Positions 50,978-59,603 of a DNA stretch of 64,000 nt are shown here, piece by piece (the first letter of the stretch is position 1; the number at the start of each line of letters is the position of its first letter). The position numbers and the translations under genes are program-made. The stretch is from CBFFRJ01 sp965644225 (GTDB lineage Bacteria > Pseudomonadota > Gammaproteobacteria > Enterobacterales > Enterobacteriaceae). Below the pieces are notes generated by a model. That model worked only from the letters and a program-made list of their open reading frames with translations, ran no database searches and was not told the origin of the DNA. The stretch lies in assembly GCF_965644225.1 (NCBI RefSeq), contig NZ_CBFFRJ010000008.1, forward strand, positions 1 to 64,000, read 5' to 3'.

Positions 50978-51220
50978 TTAGTAACGCCAGCGCTTATTGC
51001 GCTGATATTGAGGCACTTTTGGCGCTTTAACCGCACGTATCACCCAGACAACGGCAACCGCCAGTAACAGCCACGGCAGCAGCTTGATCATCATGGCGAA
51101 CAAGCCGCCTAAGAACATCACCGCCGTTGCCACAATAATGGCCGCCAGGATCCCCAGCAGTGAAACGCCGGTCACCAGTAAGACGATAAAAAAGCCGATA
51201 ATAAACAGTAATTCCAGCAT
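50978..51220 (-). CDS. pspG: Phage shock protein G
   Basis: An 80-aa inner-membrane effector of the phage-shock response with two or three hydrophobic segments (MLELLFIIGFFIVLLVTGVS, then ILAAIIVATAVMFLGGLFAM) and the basic tail VPQYQRNKRWRY. Length and sequence match E. coli PspG (80 aa). It has its own sigma-54 promoter (51272-51286), activated by PspF in E. coli. Expected neighbours dusA and qorA flank it. Confidence 0.93.
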   Translation of the reverse strand: MLELLFIIGFFIVLLVTGVSLLGILAAIIVATAVMFLGGLFAMMIKLLPWLLLAVAVVWVIRAVKAPKVPQYQRNKRWRY

Positions 51221-51271
51221 GGCGCGCTCCCGATAAATGAGTCATGACGTGGACTCTATGTCAGAGATATA

Positions 51272-51286
51272 TCAAGAAGCGTGCCA
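51272..51286 (-). promoter_or_regulatory. Sigma-54 promoter of pspG
   Basis: On the minus strand, TGGCACGCTTCTTGA fits the -24/-12 consensus TGGCACG-N4-TTGC except for its last base. It is placed about 50 bp upstream of pspG, and PspF sites would be further up. Confidence 0.7.
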
Positions 51287-51311
51287 ATACATTTCTCGTT
51301 GATTTATCAAT

Positions 51312-51340
51312 AAAAAACCCCGCATTCGTTTGCAGGGTTT
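51312..51340 (-). terminator. Terminator of dusA
   Basis: AAACCC-c-GCA paired with TGC-a-GGGTTT forms a 9-bp stem with one internal mismatch. The A-run at 51312-51317 gives a U-tract for the minus-strand transcript. Confidence 0.75.
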
Positions 51341-51369
51341 AGTGAAATTGACGAAGTTATGGCGAAATT

Positions 51370-52365
51370 TTAACGATTTGCCACCAGGCTGAGCGCGTGC
51401 TCCAGAACCGCAACATCGGCACCGGCTTTATGCGCATTCTCGCTCAGATAACGACGCCACTGACGCGCCCCCGGGATGCCCTGGAACAAACCGAGCATAT
51501 GGCGAGTGATATGGCCCAGATAAGTCCCCTGCCGCAGTTCGTTCTCAATATAAGGGTACATCGCCCGCACCACGGCAACAGGATCCGCATCGGGGGTTGC
51601 CGCGCCGAAAATTTCCCTGTCGACACGCGCCAGTATCCCCGGATTCTGATACGCCTCACGCCCGACCATCACGCCGTCCATATGTTCAAGATGCGCGTTA
51701 GCCTCTTCCAGCGATTTGATGCCGCCATTAATGGACATCGTCAGGTGCGAGAAATCACGCTTGAGTTGATAAACACGTGGGTAATCGAGCGGCGGAATTT
51801 CGCGGTTCTCTTTCGGGCTCAGACCAGAAAGCCAGGCTTTACGGGCGTGGATGATAAACATCTCACATTCGCCATTGCCGGAGACCGTATTGATAAAATC
51901 GCAGAGAAACTCGTAGCTGTCCTGATCGTCAATGCCGATACGGGTTTTGACCGTCACCGGAATCGACACCACATCGCGCATCGCTTTGACGCAGTCCGCC
52001 ACCAGCTGCGCATTACCCATCAGGCAGGCGCCAAACATACCGTTTTGCACTCGATCGGACGGGCAGCCAACGTTGAGGTTTATTTCATCATAACCGCGCT
52101 GCTCTGCCAGTTTTGCACAGGTCGCCAGCGCCGCCGGATCGCTCCCGCCCAGTTGCAGAGCAACCGGATGCTCTTCATCGCTGTATGCCAGATAATCGCC
52201 CTTGCCATGAATAATCGCCCCGGTAGTCACCATTTCGGTATAGAGCAGAGTATGGCGTGAAAGCTGGCGCAGGAAGTAACGGCAGTGCCTGTCCGTCCAG
52301 TCGAGCATCGGCGCAATGGAGAAGCGGTGAGCAGGGTAAGCAACAGGCTGAGTTTCTGGCGACAT
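51370..52365 (-). CDS. dusA: tRNA-dihydrouridine(20/20a) synthase DusA
   Basis: A 331-aa FMN-dependent tRNA modifier that reduces uridines 20/20a in the D-loop with NADPH. TIM-barrel motifs: FSIAPMLDWTDRHCRYFLRQ near 15-34, LQLGGSDPAALATCAKLAEQ, EINLNVGCPSDRVQNGMFGA with the catalytic Cys near 100, VTVKTRIGIDD, and SINGGIKSLEEA for phosphate of FMN. E. coli DusA has up to 345 aa with a longer, poorly conserved N-terminus. The start MSPETQPV at 52365 is reasonable. Confidence 0.95.
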   Translation of the reverse strand: MSPETQPVAYPAHRFSIAPMLDWTDRHCRYFLRQLSRHTLLYTEMVTTGAIIHGKGDYLAYSDEEHPVALQLGGSDPAALATCAKLAEQRGYDEINLNVGCPSDRVQNGMFGACLMGNAQLVADCVKAMRDVVSIPVTVKTRIGIDDQDSYEFLCDFINTVSGNGECEMFIIHARKAWLSGLSPKENREIPPLDYPRVYQLKRDFSHLTMSINGGIKSLEEANAHLEHMDGVMVGREAYQNPGILARVDREIFGAATPDADPVAVVRAMYPYIENELRQGTYLGHITRHMLGLFQGIPGARQWRRYLSENAHKAGADVAVLEHALSLVANR

Positions 52366-52441
52366 GGCGAATAAATAAGCTTTGCGGAAAAAAGGGGCGC
52401 TACTATAGCACAGAGATATAATTCCAGGCAGCGCCTGTTGA

Positions 52442-52597
52442 AGTCTAAAAATCGCACAACCCAGTGCCGATGTTCTGCATGCATATCAAAAGAAATCATC
52501 ATCCGGTATTGCGATCCCCAGGCCTGATATAGAAAAAATTCGTCAACGCCTTAAAACAGCGCAAGCACATGCAAGAGGAGCTGAAAATGAATCATGA
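52442..52597 (+). pseudogene. C-terminal remnant of a RelE/HigB-type toxin
   Basis: After an in-frame stop at 52439-52441, about 51 codons read through to TGA 52595-52597: ADVLHAYQKKSSSGIAIPRP then DIEKIRQRLKTAQAHARG. This is the usual C-terminal half of Gp49/HigB-like RelE-superfamily toxins (YVLHAFxKKTxKTPxxEIexA). The N-terminal half is absent and dusA begins 77 bp away. It overlaps the antitoxin start by 11 bp, the normal toxin-first arrangement of this family. Confidence 0.75.
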
Positions 52598-52904
52598 GAT
52601 TAACGTCAGCAGCGGCAATGTCTATGCAGATATTGGTCTGGAAAACGCTGAAGAGATGCAGATTAAAGCTCAGCTTGCCACCGCCATTAGCAATATCATC
52701 AAAAGCCGCCAACTGACTCAGGCGCAAGCGGCAAATCTGCTTGGTATGACGCAACCGAAGCTATCCAACATGTTGCGCGGCCAGTTTCGTGGTATCAGCG
52801 AGGTCAAGATGATTGATTGCCTGACTCGTCTGGGACGAGACATTCAGATTGTAGTTGGCAAACAAGGCGTTACGCCAGGCAGCCTGAAGGTCACTTTTGC
52901 CTGA
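52587..52904 (+). CDS. XRE family antitoxin-like regulator (HigA-type), toxin partner truncated
   Basis: A 105-aa helix-turn-helix protein. The XRE motif lies at about 44-75 (LTQAQAANLLGMTQPKLSNM, LRGQFRGISEVKMIDCLTRL). The N-terminal stretch MNHEINVSSGNVYADIGLEN is typical of antitoxins paired with Gp49-like toxins. ATG 52587 has AGGAG seven bases upstream. The adjacent upstream toxin is reduced to its last 50 codons, so this is an orphan antitoxin that may still bind DNA or neutralise related toxins. Confidence 0.88.
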   Translation: MNHEINVSSGNVYADIGLENAEEMQIKAQLATAISNIIKSRQLTQAQAANLLGMTQPKLSNMLRGQFRGISEVKMIDCLTRLGRDIQIVVGKQGVTPGSLKVTFA

Positions 52905-52923
52905 AGTCCCGGGACGATGATGA

Positions 52924-52954
52924 AAAGAAAAACCGGAGGCGCACTGCCTCCGGT
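52924..52954 (-). terminator. Terminator of the TraF-like gene
   Basis: ACCGGAGGC-gcact-GCCTCCGGT, a perfect 9-bp stem. The A-run on its left side gives TTTTTC on the minus strand. Confidence 0.85.
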
Positions 52955-52960
52955 CAGCTA

Positions 52961-54277
52961 TCAGAATGTCAGGCTCAATTGCGCGCCCGCACCCCAGGTT
53001 TCATTTTCACCCACCGAGCCCATCAAATCGACGTGCACGGTATTAAAGGGAGCGAAACCGACACCACCGGTAAAGACGTTGCTCTCATCCCCTTTCACAT
53101 CCGCACGGTAACCCGCGCGCACTGCCAGCCAGTTCAGAGGACGCACCTCAGCGCCGACGCCGACGAACTGTGAATTTTTCTCGCTCTTAAAGCCTTTGGT
53201 CTCGGTAAGATCGCCATCGGCACTCAGGGTCAGCAGTTCATTTTGCCAGGCCACACCGGCAGTCACCAACGGGGCTATCTGGTAAGTGTCTTTGTAATTT
53301 GTCACTTCGCCAGTGCGGTTATTGGTAATAAGGACATCTTTCGAATCAATATCACGCGAGATCAGGTTTTGCGCGCTTAAGCCAACGGTAAAATTGTCCG
53401 TCAGATCTGCCGCCAGACCGACATCGATGTTGAAGCCGGTGTCATCCTTCCGGTAGCGGCTGCTGTTCCACTCATTTTTGTCATAATCGTAAATCGACGT
53501 GGTGTAGTTATAGATCCAGGTTTTTTGCAGCTTCGGCGTCACGCCGACTGAAAGCGGGATATCACTAACCGTAAACTGATGCGCGAAGGCGATACCGATA
53601 TCGGAGACAATCGCGGCACGGCCTGAGGCGGTTGAATTGAGGTTTTTGGTTATCTCATCTGCCCCGTTTGGCGAGGTGAGCGCATCGACAGCGACCCCCG
53701 CGGCCACCGCATCGCTGTTCTGAATTCCGCGCAGATAATCGATATCCTGCTGATCGACCGTTGAATTCACCCGTGCATGTGCATACCCTTTGGCCACAAA
53801 GGCCATCGACAGCACATCATTGGGAATACTGACCGAGATCCCCGCCCCGGCATTAGCACTGGCGGTTTTGTTTTTCAGGAACTCAAGAGAATCGGCAACG
53901 TCCCCGGCCGCCATCTGAAAATCATCAATGGTGCCGATGGGATCAAGCAGAATATCATTGAGATTCAGGTTCCCCACCGTGTCTTTGTAATAATCAATCT
54001 TATTACTGATATCGTCTATTTCATCGCGCAAATTGTCTTTATCGGTAATCTGCGCGCCGACGGATGGCAGGATAACAGTAACATCATCCTCGGGTTTTGC
54101 TTTTGCCAGCAGCGCCGGGTTAATTAATGCCGCACTGCCGTAGTTAGCCGAAGCGACCCCCGTTCCCCCCATCGCATCATTACGTGCTTCCGCCCAGGTA
54201 TTTGCGGCTCCCGCTTGATTTGCCACAGAAAAGGAGACAGCGATAGCGACCACTGAAAGTTTAAGTTTGTTTTTCAC
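52961..54277 (-). CDS. TraF-like (PF13729-type) outer membrane beta-barrel protein
   Basis: A 438-aa protein with a signal peptide (cleavage after NQAGAA), then ANTWAEARNDAMGGTGVASA, as in FadL/PorV-like barrels and the chromosomal proteins labelled conjugal transfer TraF. Alternating amphipathic strands fill the second half (RAAIVSDIGIAFAHQFTVSD, FNIDVGLAADLTDNFTVGLS), ending in the aromatic-terminated strand WGAGAQLSLTF typical of BAM substrates. A helical, Asp/Asn-rich part is at 80-140 (DEIDDISNKIDYYKD). No other transfer genes are present, so a role in conjugation is unlikely. It could be a lipid or small-molecule channel. Confidence 0.8.
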   Translation of the reverse strand: MKNKLKLSVVAIAVSFSVANQAGAANTWAEARNDAMGGTGVASANYGSAALINPALLAKAKPEDDVTVILPSVGAQITDKDNLRDEIDDISNKIDYYKDTVGNLNLNDILLDPIGTIDDFQMAAGDVADSLEFLKNKTASANAGAGISVSIPNDVLSMAFVAKGYAHARVNSTVDQQDIDYLRGIQNSDAVAAGVAVDALTSPNGADEITKNLNSTASGRAAIVSDIGIAFAHQFTVSDIPLSVGVTPKLQKTWIYNYTTSIYDYDKNEWNSSRYRKDDTGFNIDVGLAADLTDNFTVGLSAQNLISRDIDSKDVLITNNRTGEVTNYKDTYQIAPLVTAGVAWQNELLTLSADGDLTETKGFKSEKNSQFVGVGAEVRPLNWLAVRAGYRADVKGDESNVFTGGVGFAPFNTVHVDLMGSVGENETWGAGAQLSLTF

Positions 54278-54552
54278 AATTATGCGTCTCGTAGTCAGAT
54301 GAGTTTTTTTTATGCCCCATTCCTTTGTACAGGAACGGGAAGGCTCTATTGCTGCGAATAAGAGTGGAAAAATGGCTATTTCTGCCGCAAAACGAAAAAA
54401 CAGCAGAAATGATTATTATTAGAAATGACCCTCATTACTTATAGAAGATGTACCGCAATTGCGAAAGTCACGGCCCTGGCAGGCGATCTCGGCGTTTGGC
54501 GCAGAACATGGTAAAGTGGCGCATTATGCCGTGTGTATTTGAGAGGACGACG

Positions 54553-55068
54553 ATGGATAAGACCACTTCGCAAGAGATGCTGGCGCAGGCCGAAAAACTG
54601 TGTGCGCAGCGCAATGTGCGCCTGACTCCACAACGCCTTGAGGTACTGCGGTTAATGAGCCTGCAGGAAGGGGCTATCAGCGCCTACGACCTTCTGGACC
54701 TGCTGCGCGCGAGCGAACCCCAGGCCAAACCCCCTACCGTCTATCGGGCGCTGGATTTCCTGCTGGAGCAGGGTTTTGTGCATAAGGTTGAGTCAACCAA
54801 CAGCTACGTGCTGTGCCATCTCTTTGATCAACCCACCCATACTTCAGCGATGTTTATTTGCGACAGATGCGGGGTGGTGAAAGAAGAACAGGCGGAAGGT
54901 GTTGAAGATATTATGCATTCTCTGGCGGCAAAATTAGGATTTGCCTTACGTCATAATGTGATTGAAGCGCACGGTCTGTGCCGCGGATGCGCGGAAGTGG
55001 AAGCCTGCCGTCATCAGGAGCATTGCCACCACGACCACTCGATTCTGGTCAAGAAAAAACCGCGCTAA
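54553..55068 (+). CDS. zur: Zinc uptake regulator Zur
   Basis: A 171-aa Fur-family repressor of znuABC and other zinc genes (E. coli 171 aa). Winged helix at about 1-85 (CAQRNVRLTPQRLEVLRLMS, KPPTVYRALDFLLEQGFVHK). The zinc site includes CHLFDQPTHTS near 88-98. The structural-zinc cysteines are in CDRCG near 103-107 and CRGCAEVEAC near 143-152. ATG 54553 follows GAGAGGACGACG. It is convergent with the carbamoylase-like gene. Confidence 0.96.
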   Translation: MDKTTSQEMLAQAEKLCAQRNVRLTPQRLEVLRLMSLQEGAISAYDLLDLLRASEPQAKPPTVYRALDFLLEQGFVHKVESTNSYVLCHLFDQPTHTSAMFICDRCGVVKEEQAEGVEDIMHSLAAKLGFALRHNVIEAHGLCRGCAEVEACRHQEHCHHDHSILVKKKPR

Positions 55069-55101
55069 TGGCGGTTTAGACTGACGATTACAGGCCAGGG
55101 C

Positions 55102-56364
55102 TTAACCAGCGTATTGCAGCATCACCTGCAACAGCACGTTAGCCCCCGCAGTGACGTGTTCCGGTGAAGCGTATTCAATCTCGTTATGGCTGATACCGTC
55201 TTTACAGGGGATAAAAATCATCCCGGTCGGCGCCAGATAGCTCATATACACCGCATCATGCCCCGCGCCGGAAACAATCTCCCGTGATGGATAGCCCAGC
55301 CGTTGTGCAGCACCGGCAATTGCCGCCTGGCAGTCGGGGTGGAATGGTGCTGCCGGATAGTGACTGACCTCTTTCAGCGCCACCCCAAGGCCGCTCTCCT
55401 GCCCGACGCGGGCGATAAACTCACGCAACTGACGATCCATCTCATCCACCAATTCGTCGCTGAGATTGCGCATATCAATCGAAAACGTCACCTCGCCCGG
55501 CACCACGTTACGGCTATTGGGATAGACCTGTACCATGCCAACGGTGCCGCGCCCTTCCGCACTCCGTCCGGCAATGGAGACCACTTCCTGCATAATGCGC
55601 GTCGCGACCTGTAACGCATCCTGACGCAGGCGCATCGGCGTCGGTCCGGCGTGGGACTCCTGCCCGGTCACCACGCAGTCATACCAGCGAATCCCCAGCA
55701 CGCCCTGCACGATGCCGATGACCTTCTCTTCATCTTCCAGAATCGGCCCCTGCTCAATATGCGCTTCAAAATAGGCGCCTATCGGATGATCGCCTGGGGT
55801 CTGGTCGCCGACATAACCAATGCGCGCCAGCTCCTCCCCCACGGTTTTGCCTTCCACATCCTGCGCGGCGTATACCGTTTCTAACGGGAGCACGCCCGCA
55901 AAGACGCCGGAGCCCATCATCACCGGGACAAAGCGCGAGCCCTCTTCGTTGGTCCAGAACACCACTTCGATGGGCGCTTCCGTTTCGATACCAAGGTCGT
56001 TCAGCGTGCGCACCACTTCCAGCGCCGCCAGTACCCCGTAGTTGCCATCAAATTTGCCTCCGGTCGGCTGGGTATCGATATGGCTGCCGGAGACGATCGG
56101 CGGAAGCGCAGGATTAAGCCCTTCCCGACGCATAAACACGTTGCCGATTTTATCGACGGTGACGCTCATTCCGGCCGCTTGTCCCCAGCCAATCACCAGA
56201 TCCCGCCCCTGACGATCCAGATCGGTCAGCGTCAGACGGCAGCAGCCGCCTTTCGCCGTTGCGCCGATTTCCGCCAGCGTCATCAACGAATCCCACAAAC
56301 GTTCGCCGTTAATACGGTAAAGCTGAGTTTCTGTTATCGGGGTAGAAAGGACATCACTGCTCAT
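55102..56364 (-). CDS. Hydantoinase/carbamoylase family amidohydrolase (M20)
   Basis: A 420-aa zinc-dependent amidohydrolase of the N-carbamoyl-L-amino-acid hydrolase / AllC / beta-ureidopropionase group. Metal ligands: SGSHIDTQPTGGKFDGNYG near 93-111 (His, Asp), WTNEEGSRF near 137-145 (Glu), YFEAHIEQGP near 202-211 (His), and GAGHDAVYMS near 373-382 with HNEIEYA (His). ATG 56364 follows GGAG and overlaps the amidase gene by 11 bp; a longer frame to 56400 has no ribosome site. It is the last gene of the seven-gene importer operon and would remove a carbamoyl or ureido group in the cytosol. Confidence 0.9.
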   Translation of the reverse strand: MSSDVLSTPITETQLYRINGERLWDSLMTLAEIGATAKGGCCRLTLTDLDRQGRDLVIGWGQAAGMSVTVDKIGNVFMRREGLNPALPPIVSGSHIDTQPTGGKFDGNYGVLAALEVVRTLNDLGIETEAPIEVVFWTNEEGSRFVPVMMGSGVFAGVLPLETVYAAQDVEGKTVGEELARIGYVGDQTPGDHPIGAYFEAHIEQGPILEDEEKVIGIVQGVLGIRWYDCVVTGQESHAGPTPMRLRQDALQVATRIMQEVVSIAGRSAEGRGTVGMVQVYPNSRNVVPGEVTFSIDMRNLSDELVDEMDRQLREFIARVGQESGLGVALKEVSHYPAAPFHPDCQAAIAGAAQRLGYPSREIVSGAGHDAVYMSYLAPTGMIFIPCKDGISHNEIEYASPEHVTAGANVLLQVMLQYAG

Positions 56365-57538
56365 TTTGGTCTCCTTGCATAAAAGCGCTGGCCATCTCAA
56401 CCAGCAGACGATCGCTACCGCGTGGCCCTAAAAATGAAATCCCCAGCGGCAGACCGCCAACCCGGGCGACGGGCAACGTGACCTGCGGGCGTTGGGTCAT
56501 AACCGAAATCAGCAACAGATCGTGGGAAAGACGACGTACCTTCTCAATCTCTTCGGGCTGGGCCGTCAGCAGCGGAGCGCCATCGGGGACGGTCGGCAGC
56601 ACCAATATCGCGTCGCCCAGTTGCTCATCCCACCAGGCGGTATAGCGGTCACGCTGCTGACAAGCGGCCTCGAACTGCGCGCGGGTGACGGCTTTACCCC
56701 ATAAAAACCGCTCGCTAACGTCCGGCCCCAGTTGCAGACCATAACGCTCAATGGTTTCGCCCTGCGCCTGCCAGGCCTCGTAGCCCTGTATCTGGCGGAA
56801 GGCGAGATAAATCTCATCAATCTCCGGTAGCGGCGCTTTCAGCGGCGTTATCGCGCCAAAAAACTGCCCCAGCCGCTGCTGAACCGGCATCAACGCCTGC
56901 TGGCTACGTGCAGGCAGGCGGGAAAACAGCCCCTCATGACTGACCAGCCGGGCGCGTGAGATGTCCGGTCGTTCATCGCTCAGCAGGCAACCGGCAACCG
57001 CACTGAAAACCTCCGGAGTTCGGGCGAAGAAACCGCAGGTGTCCATGGTGGCGCACAGCGGCTGACAGCCCTCAAGGGAAATGCGACCGTGCGTGGGGCG
57101 CAGCCCGTATAACCCGCAATAGCTGGCGGGAGTACGCACTGAGCCGCCCGTATCGGTGCCGAGGGCAAAATCACAGGCATCGTTCGACACCGCCGACGCC
57201 GACCCTGATGAGGAGCCGCCGGGAATGTGATTCGGCGCGCTACCGTTGCGCGGAGTGCCGTAATGAATATTTTGTCCGCTCATCGAGTAGGCCAGCTCAC
57301 TGGTGTGGGTTTTGCCGATAAAGCGCGCCCCGTTATCCAGCAGTTTTTGCACCACTGGCGCAGTGCGATTTTTTATCCCGGAGAGTGCCAGCAGATGCGG
57401 GTTACCGCCGCCGGTCGGGTAGCCCGCCACATCGAACAAATCTTTGACCGCAAAGGTCATGCCGCTTAACGGGCCACTTAAGGCATGTACCACCGGCTGT
57501 ACCGGATAAGGCATAAAGGCACGAAGGTCATCCTGCAT
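56354..57538 (-). CDS. Amidase signature family hydrolase (AtzE/AMI1-like)
   Basis: A 394-aa amidase. The catalytic Lys is in MTFAVKDLFDVAG near 27-39. The cis-Ser lies in IPGGSSSGSASAVSND near 104-119, and the nucleophile Ser in GTDTGGSVRTPASYCGLYG near 127-145. It is shorter than typical amidases (about 450-500), as in the AMI1 and AtzE groups. It is translationally coupled to the carbamoylase gene by an 11-bp overlap and lies 18 bp after the DppD-type ATPase gene. The pair suggests sequential amide and ureido cleavage of an imported compound. Confidence 0.9.
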   Translation of the reverse strand: MQDDLRAFMPYPVQPVVHALSGPLSGMTFAVKDLFDVAGYPTGGGNPHLLALSGIKNRTAPVVQKLLDNGARFIGKTHTSELAYSMSGQNIHYGTPRNGSAPNHIPGGSSSGSASAVSNDACDFALGTDTGGSVRTPASYCGLYGLRPTHGRISLEGCQPLCATMDTCGFFARTPEVFSAVAGCLLSDERPDISRARLVSHEGLFSRLPARSQQALMPVQQRLGQFFGAITPLKAPLPEIDEIYLAFRQIQGYEAWQAQGETIERYGLQLGPDVSERFLWGKAVTRAQFEAACQQRDRYTAWWDEQLGDAILVLPTVPDGAPLLTAQPEEIEKVRRLSHDLLLISVMTQRPQVTLPVARVGGLPLGISFLGPRGSDRLLVEMASAFMQGDQNEQ

Positions 57539-57556
57539 ATTGCTCTCCTCTTTGCT

Positions 57557-58567
57557 TCAGGCGTAAAGGGCCTGGTTTTCAACGGCGGAACTCAGTTCCC
57601 GCCAGCGATGGCAGCTCACCACATGACGAACGCCCACCTGTTCGGTCGTCGGCTGACTTTGCGTACAGGCAGATTGCGCATGGGGACAGCGGTCAGCAAA
57701 AGCGCAGCCTGCCGGAAGGCGGGACAGATCCGGTGGCGAACCGGGAATGCAGTGCAACGCATCCCCCTTTTTCAGCCCCTCTTTCGGGCGACTTCCCAGC
57801 AGCACCTGGGTATAGGGATGACGGGGACGGTATAAGATGTCCTCTATCGAGGCCTCTTCGACGATACGCCCGGCGTACATCACCGCCACCCGGTCAGCAA
57901 TCTCCACCGCCGCGCCAATGTCGTGGGTTACGAAGATAATCGACAGGTCACGCTGCTTTTGCTGCTCGCGCAGCAGGATCAGGATCTGAATTTGCACCGT
58001 CGCATCGAGGGCAGTGGTGGGTTCATCCGCCAGCAACAGCTGCGGGTTACACGACAGCGCGAGGGCAATCATCGCCCGCTGGCGCATCCCCCCGGACATC
58101 TCGTGCGGATAAGCATCCAGCCGTCGTTCCGGGCTGGGGATGCGCACCTGACGCAACGCCTCCAGCGCCCGCTCCCGCGCGGCCTGACGCGACAGCCCTT
58201 CGTGGCGACGCAGACCTTCCACAATCTGCTGTCCGACGGTGTAGACCGGATCGAACGCCAGCAGCGGTTCCTGAAAAATCATCGCACAGCGCGCGCCGCG
58301 ATATTGCCGCAGCTTCGACGCGCTCATGGTCAGCACCTCTTCCTCTCCTACCCGTAGCGTACCGCTGAGCACGCTGCTTTTGGGGGGATGCAGACGCATC
58401 AGCGCACGCAGAGTGACGCTTTTCCCGGAGCCAGATTCGCCGATCAGCGCCATGACTTCGCCTTTTTGCACATCAAAAGAGACGCCATTGACTGCATTGA
58501 CCGTCTGCCCGTCACGGCGAAATTCAACCCGCAGGTCGCGGATATGGACATAAGCTTCATGCGACAT
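57557..58567 (-). CDS. Peptide-type ABC ATPase (DppD family)
   Basis: A 336-aa ATPase with Walker A GESGSGKSVTLRAL near 38-51, signature MSGGMRQRAMIALAL near 155-169, and Walker B LLLADEPTTALD near 176-187. The C-terminal extension has CAFADRCPHAQSAC, the cysteine motif of oligopeptide ATPases that can hold an Fe-S cluster in this family. It overlaps the next-upstream ATPase gene by 11 bp. The two form a heterodimer driving the permeases encoded at 59604-61453. Confidence 0.92.
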   Translation of the reverse strand: MSHEAYVHIRDLRVEFRRDGQTVNAVNGVSFDVQKGEVMALIGESGSGKSVTLRALMRLHPPKSSVLSGTLRVGEEEVLTMSASKLRQYRGARCAMIFQEPLLAFDPVYTVGQQIVEGLRRHEGLSRQAARERALEALRQVRIPSPERRLDAYPHEMSGGMRQRAMIALALSCNPQLLLADEPTTALDATVQIQILILLREQQKQRDLSIIFVTHDIGAAVEIADRVAVMYAGRIVEEASIEDILYRPRHPYTQVLLGSRPKEGLKKGDALHCIPGSPPDLSRLPAGCAFADRCPHAQSACTQSQPTTEQVGVRHVVSCHRWRELSSAVENQALYA

Positions 58568-59600
58568 GACTCACCTCCTGAACGGCGATGTTTTGATGCC
58601 AGGGCGATGCAGGTTGTGCCATCAGGCAGGCGCTTTGATGCCCCTCGCCAACGCTTTCAAGCTTCGGCTTAAGCTGGGCGCAAACCGCTCTGGCATGGGG
58701 GCAACGGGTGTGGAACCGACAGCCGGAGGGCGGCGATATCGGGCTCGGCGGATCGCCACTAAGCGGCGAAGTTAGCGTCCGGTTATGCGGATCCATCGAC
58801 GGCATCGAACTTAACAGCGCACGGGTATAAGGGTGAGCAGAGGCGGTAAACAGCTGTTCTGCTGGCCCTATCTCCACCACTTCACCGAGATACATCACCA
58901 GTATTCTGTCTGACAGCCAGCGCACCACGTGCAGATCATGGCTGATAAACACATAGGTCAGTTCAAGGGTGCGTTTCAGCTCCTGCAACAGCTGCAACAC
59001 CTGGGCTTCAACTGATTTATCCAGCGCCGAGACGGCTTCGTCCAGAATCACCAGTCGCGGTTTCATCGCCAGCGCCCGGGCGATATTCACGCGCTGGCGC
59101 TGCCCGCCGGAGAGAGCATGAGGATAACGGTGGGCAAAGCGCCCCGGTTCGAGGCCAACATGCGCCAGTAAAAAACGGGCATATTCGCTGGCCTCTTTGG
59201 CGCTGACGCCATGCACCCTCTGGCCGAACGCAATACTCTCTTCCATGGTCATACGCGGGTTAAGCGAGGCGTAACTGTCCTGAAACACCATCTGTACCTG
59301 GCGGCGATACTCTTTCATCGGCAGGCGCGAGGAACCGACCTCCTGACCATCAAAGATAAGTTCGCCGCTGTCCTGCTTAAGCAGTTGCATCAGCAATCGC
59401 GCGGTGGTGGATTTACCGCAGCCCGATTCCCCCACGACACCGAGAGTTTCACCTTTTTGCACCGTAAAGCTGACATCGTCCACCGCCTGCACCACTTCTC
59501 GCGCTTTTCTGCCGCCGGCAGAAAAGTATTTGCGCAGATTGTTGATGGTCAGCAGCGGCTGAGCGGGTCCGCCAAGGTCGATATTGATAAAGGGTTGCAT
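58557..59600 (-). CDS. Peptide-type ABC ATPase (DppF family)
   Basis: A 347-aa ATPase. Walker A GESGCGKSTTARLL is near 58-71, signature LSGGQRQRVNIARAL near 164-178, Walker B LVILDEAVSALD near 184-195 (Ala replaces the usual Pro), and the switch His in FISHDLHVVRWLSD. The C-terminal CRFHTRCPHARAVC cysteine motif is present. The DppF class partners with DppD. It starts three bases after the permease gene stop in the operon. Confidence 0.92.
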   Translation of the reverse strand: MQPFINIDLGGPAQPLLTINNLRKYFSAGGRKAREVVQAVDDVSFTVQKGETLGVVGESGCGKSTTARLLMQLLKQDSGELIFDGQEVGSSRLPMKEYRRQVQMVFQDSYASLNPRMTMEESIAFGQRVHGVSAKEASEYARFLLAHVGLEPGRFAHRYPHALSGGQRQRVNIARALAMKPRLVILDEAVSALDKSVEAQVLQLLQELKRTLELTYVFISHDLHVVRWLSDRILVMYLGEVVEIGPAEQLFTASAHPYTRALLSSMPSMDPHNRTLTSPLSGDPPSPISPPSGCRFHTRCPHARAVCAQLKPKLESVGEGHQSACLMAQPASPWHQNIAVQEVSHVA

Positions 59601-59603
59601 CGT

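Noticed and set aside
52961..54277. TraF-like gene as a sign of an integrative conjugative element
   Set aside because: No relaxase, type IV secretion, integrase or att-like repeats are near; the neighbours are ordinary chromosomal genes.
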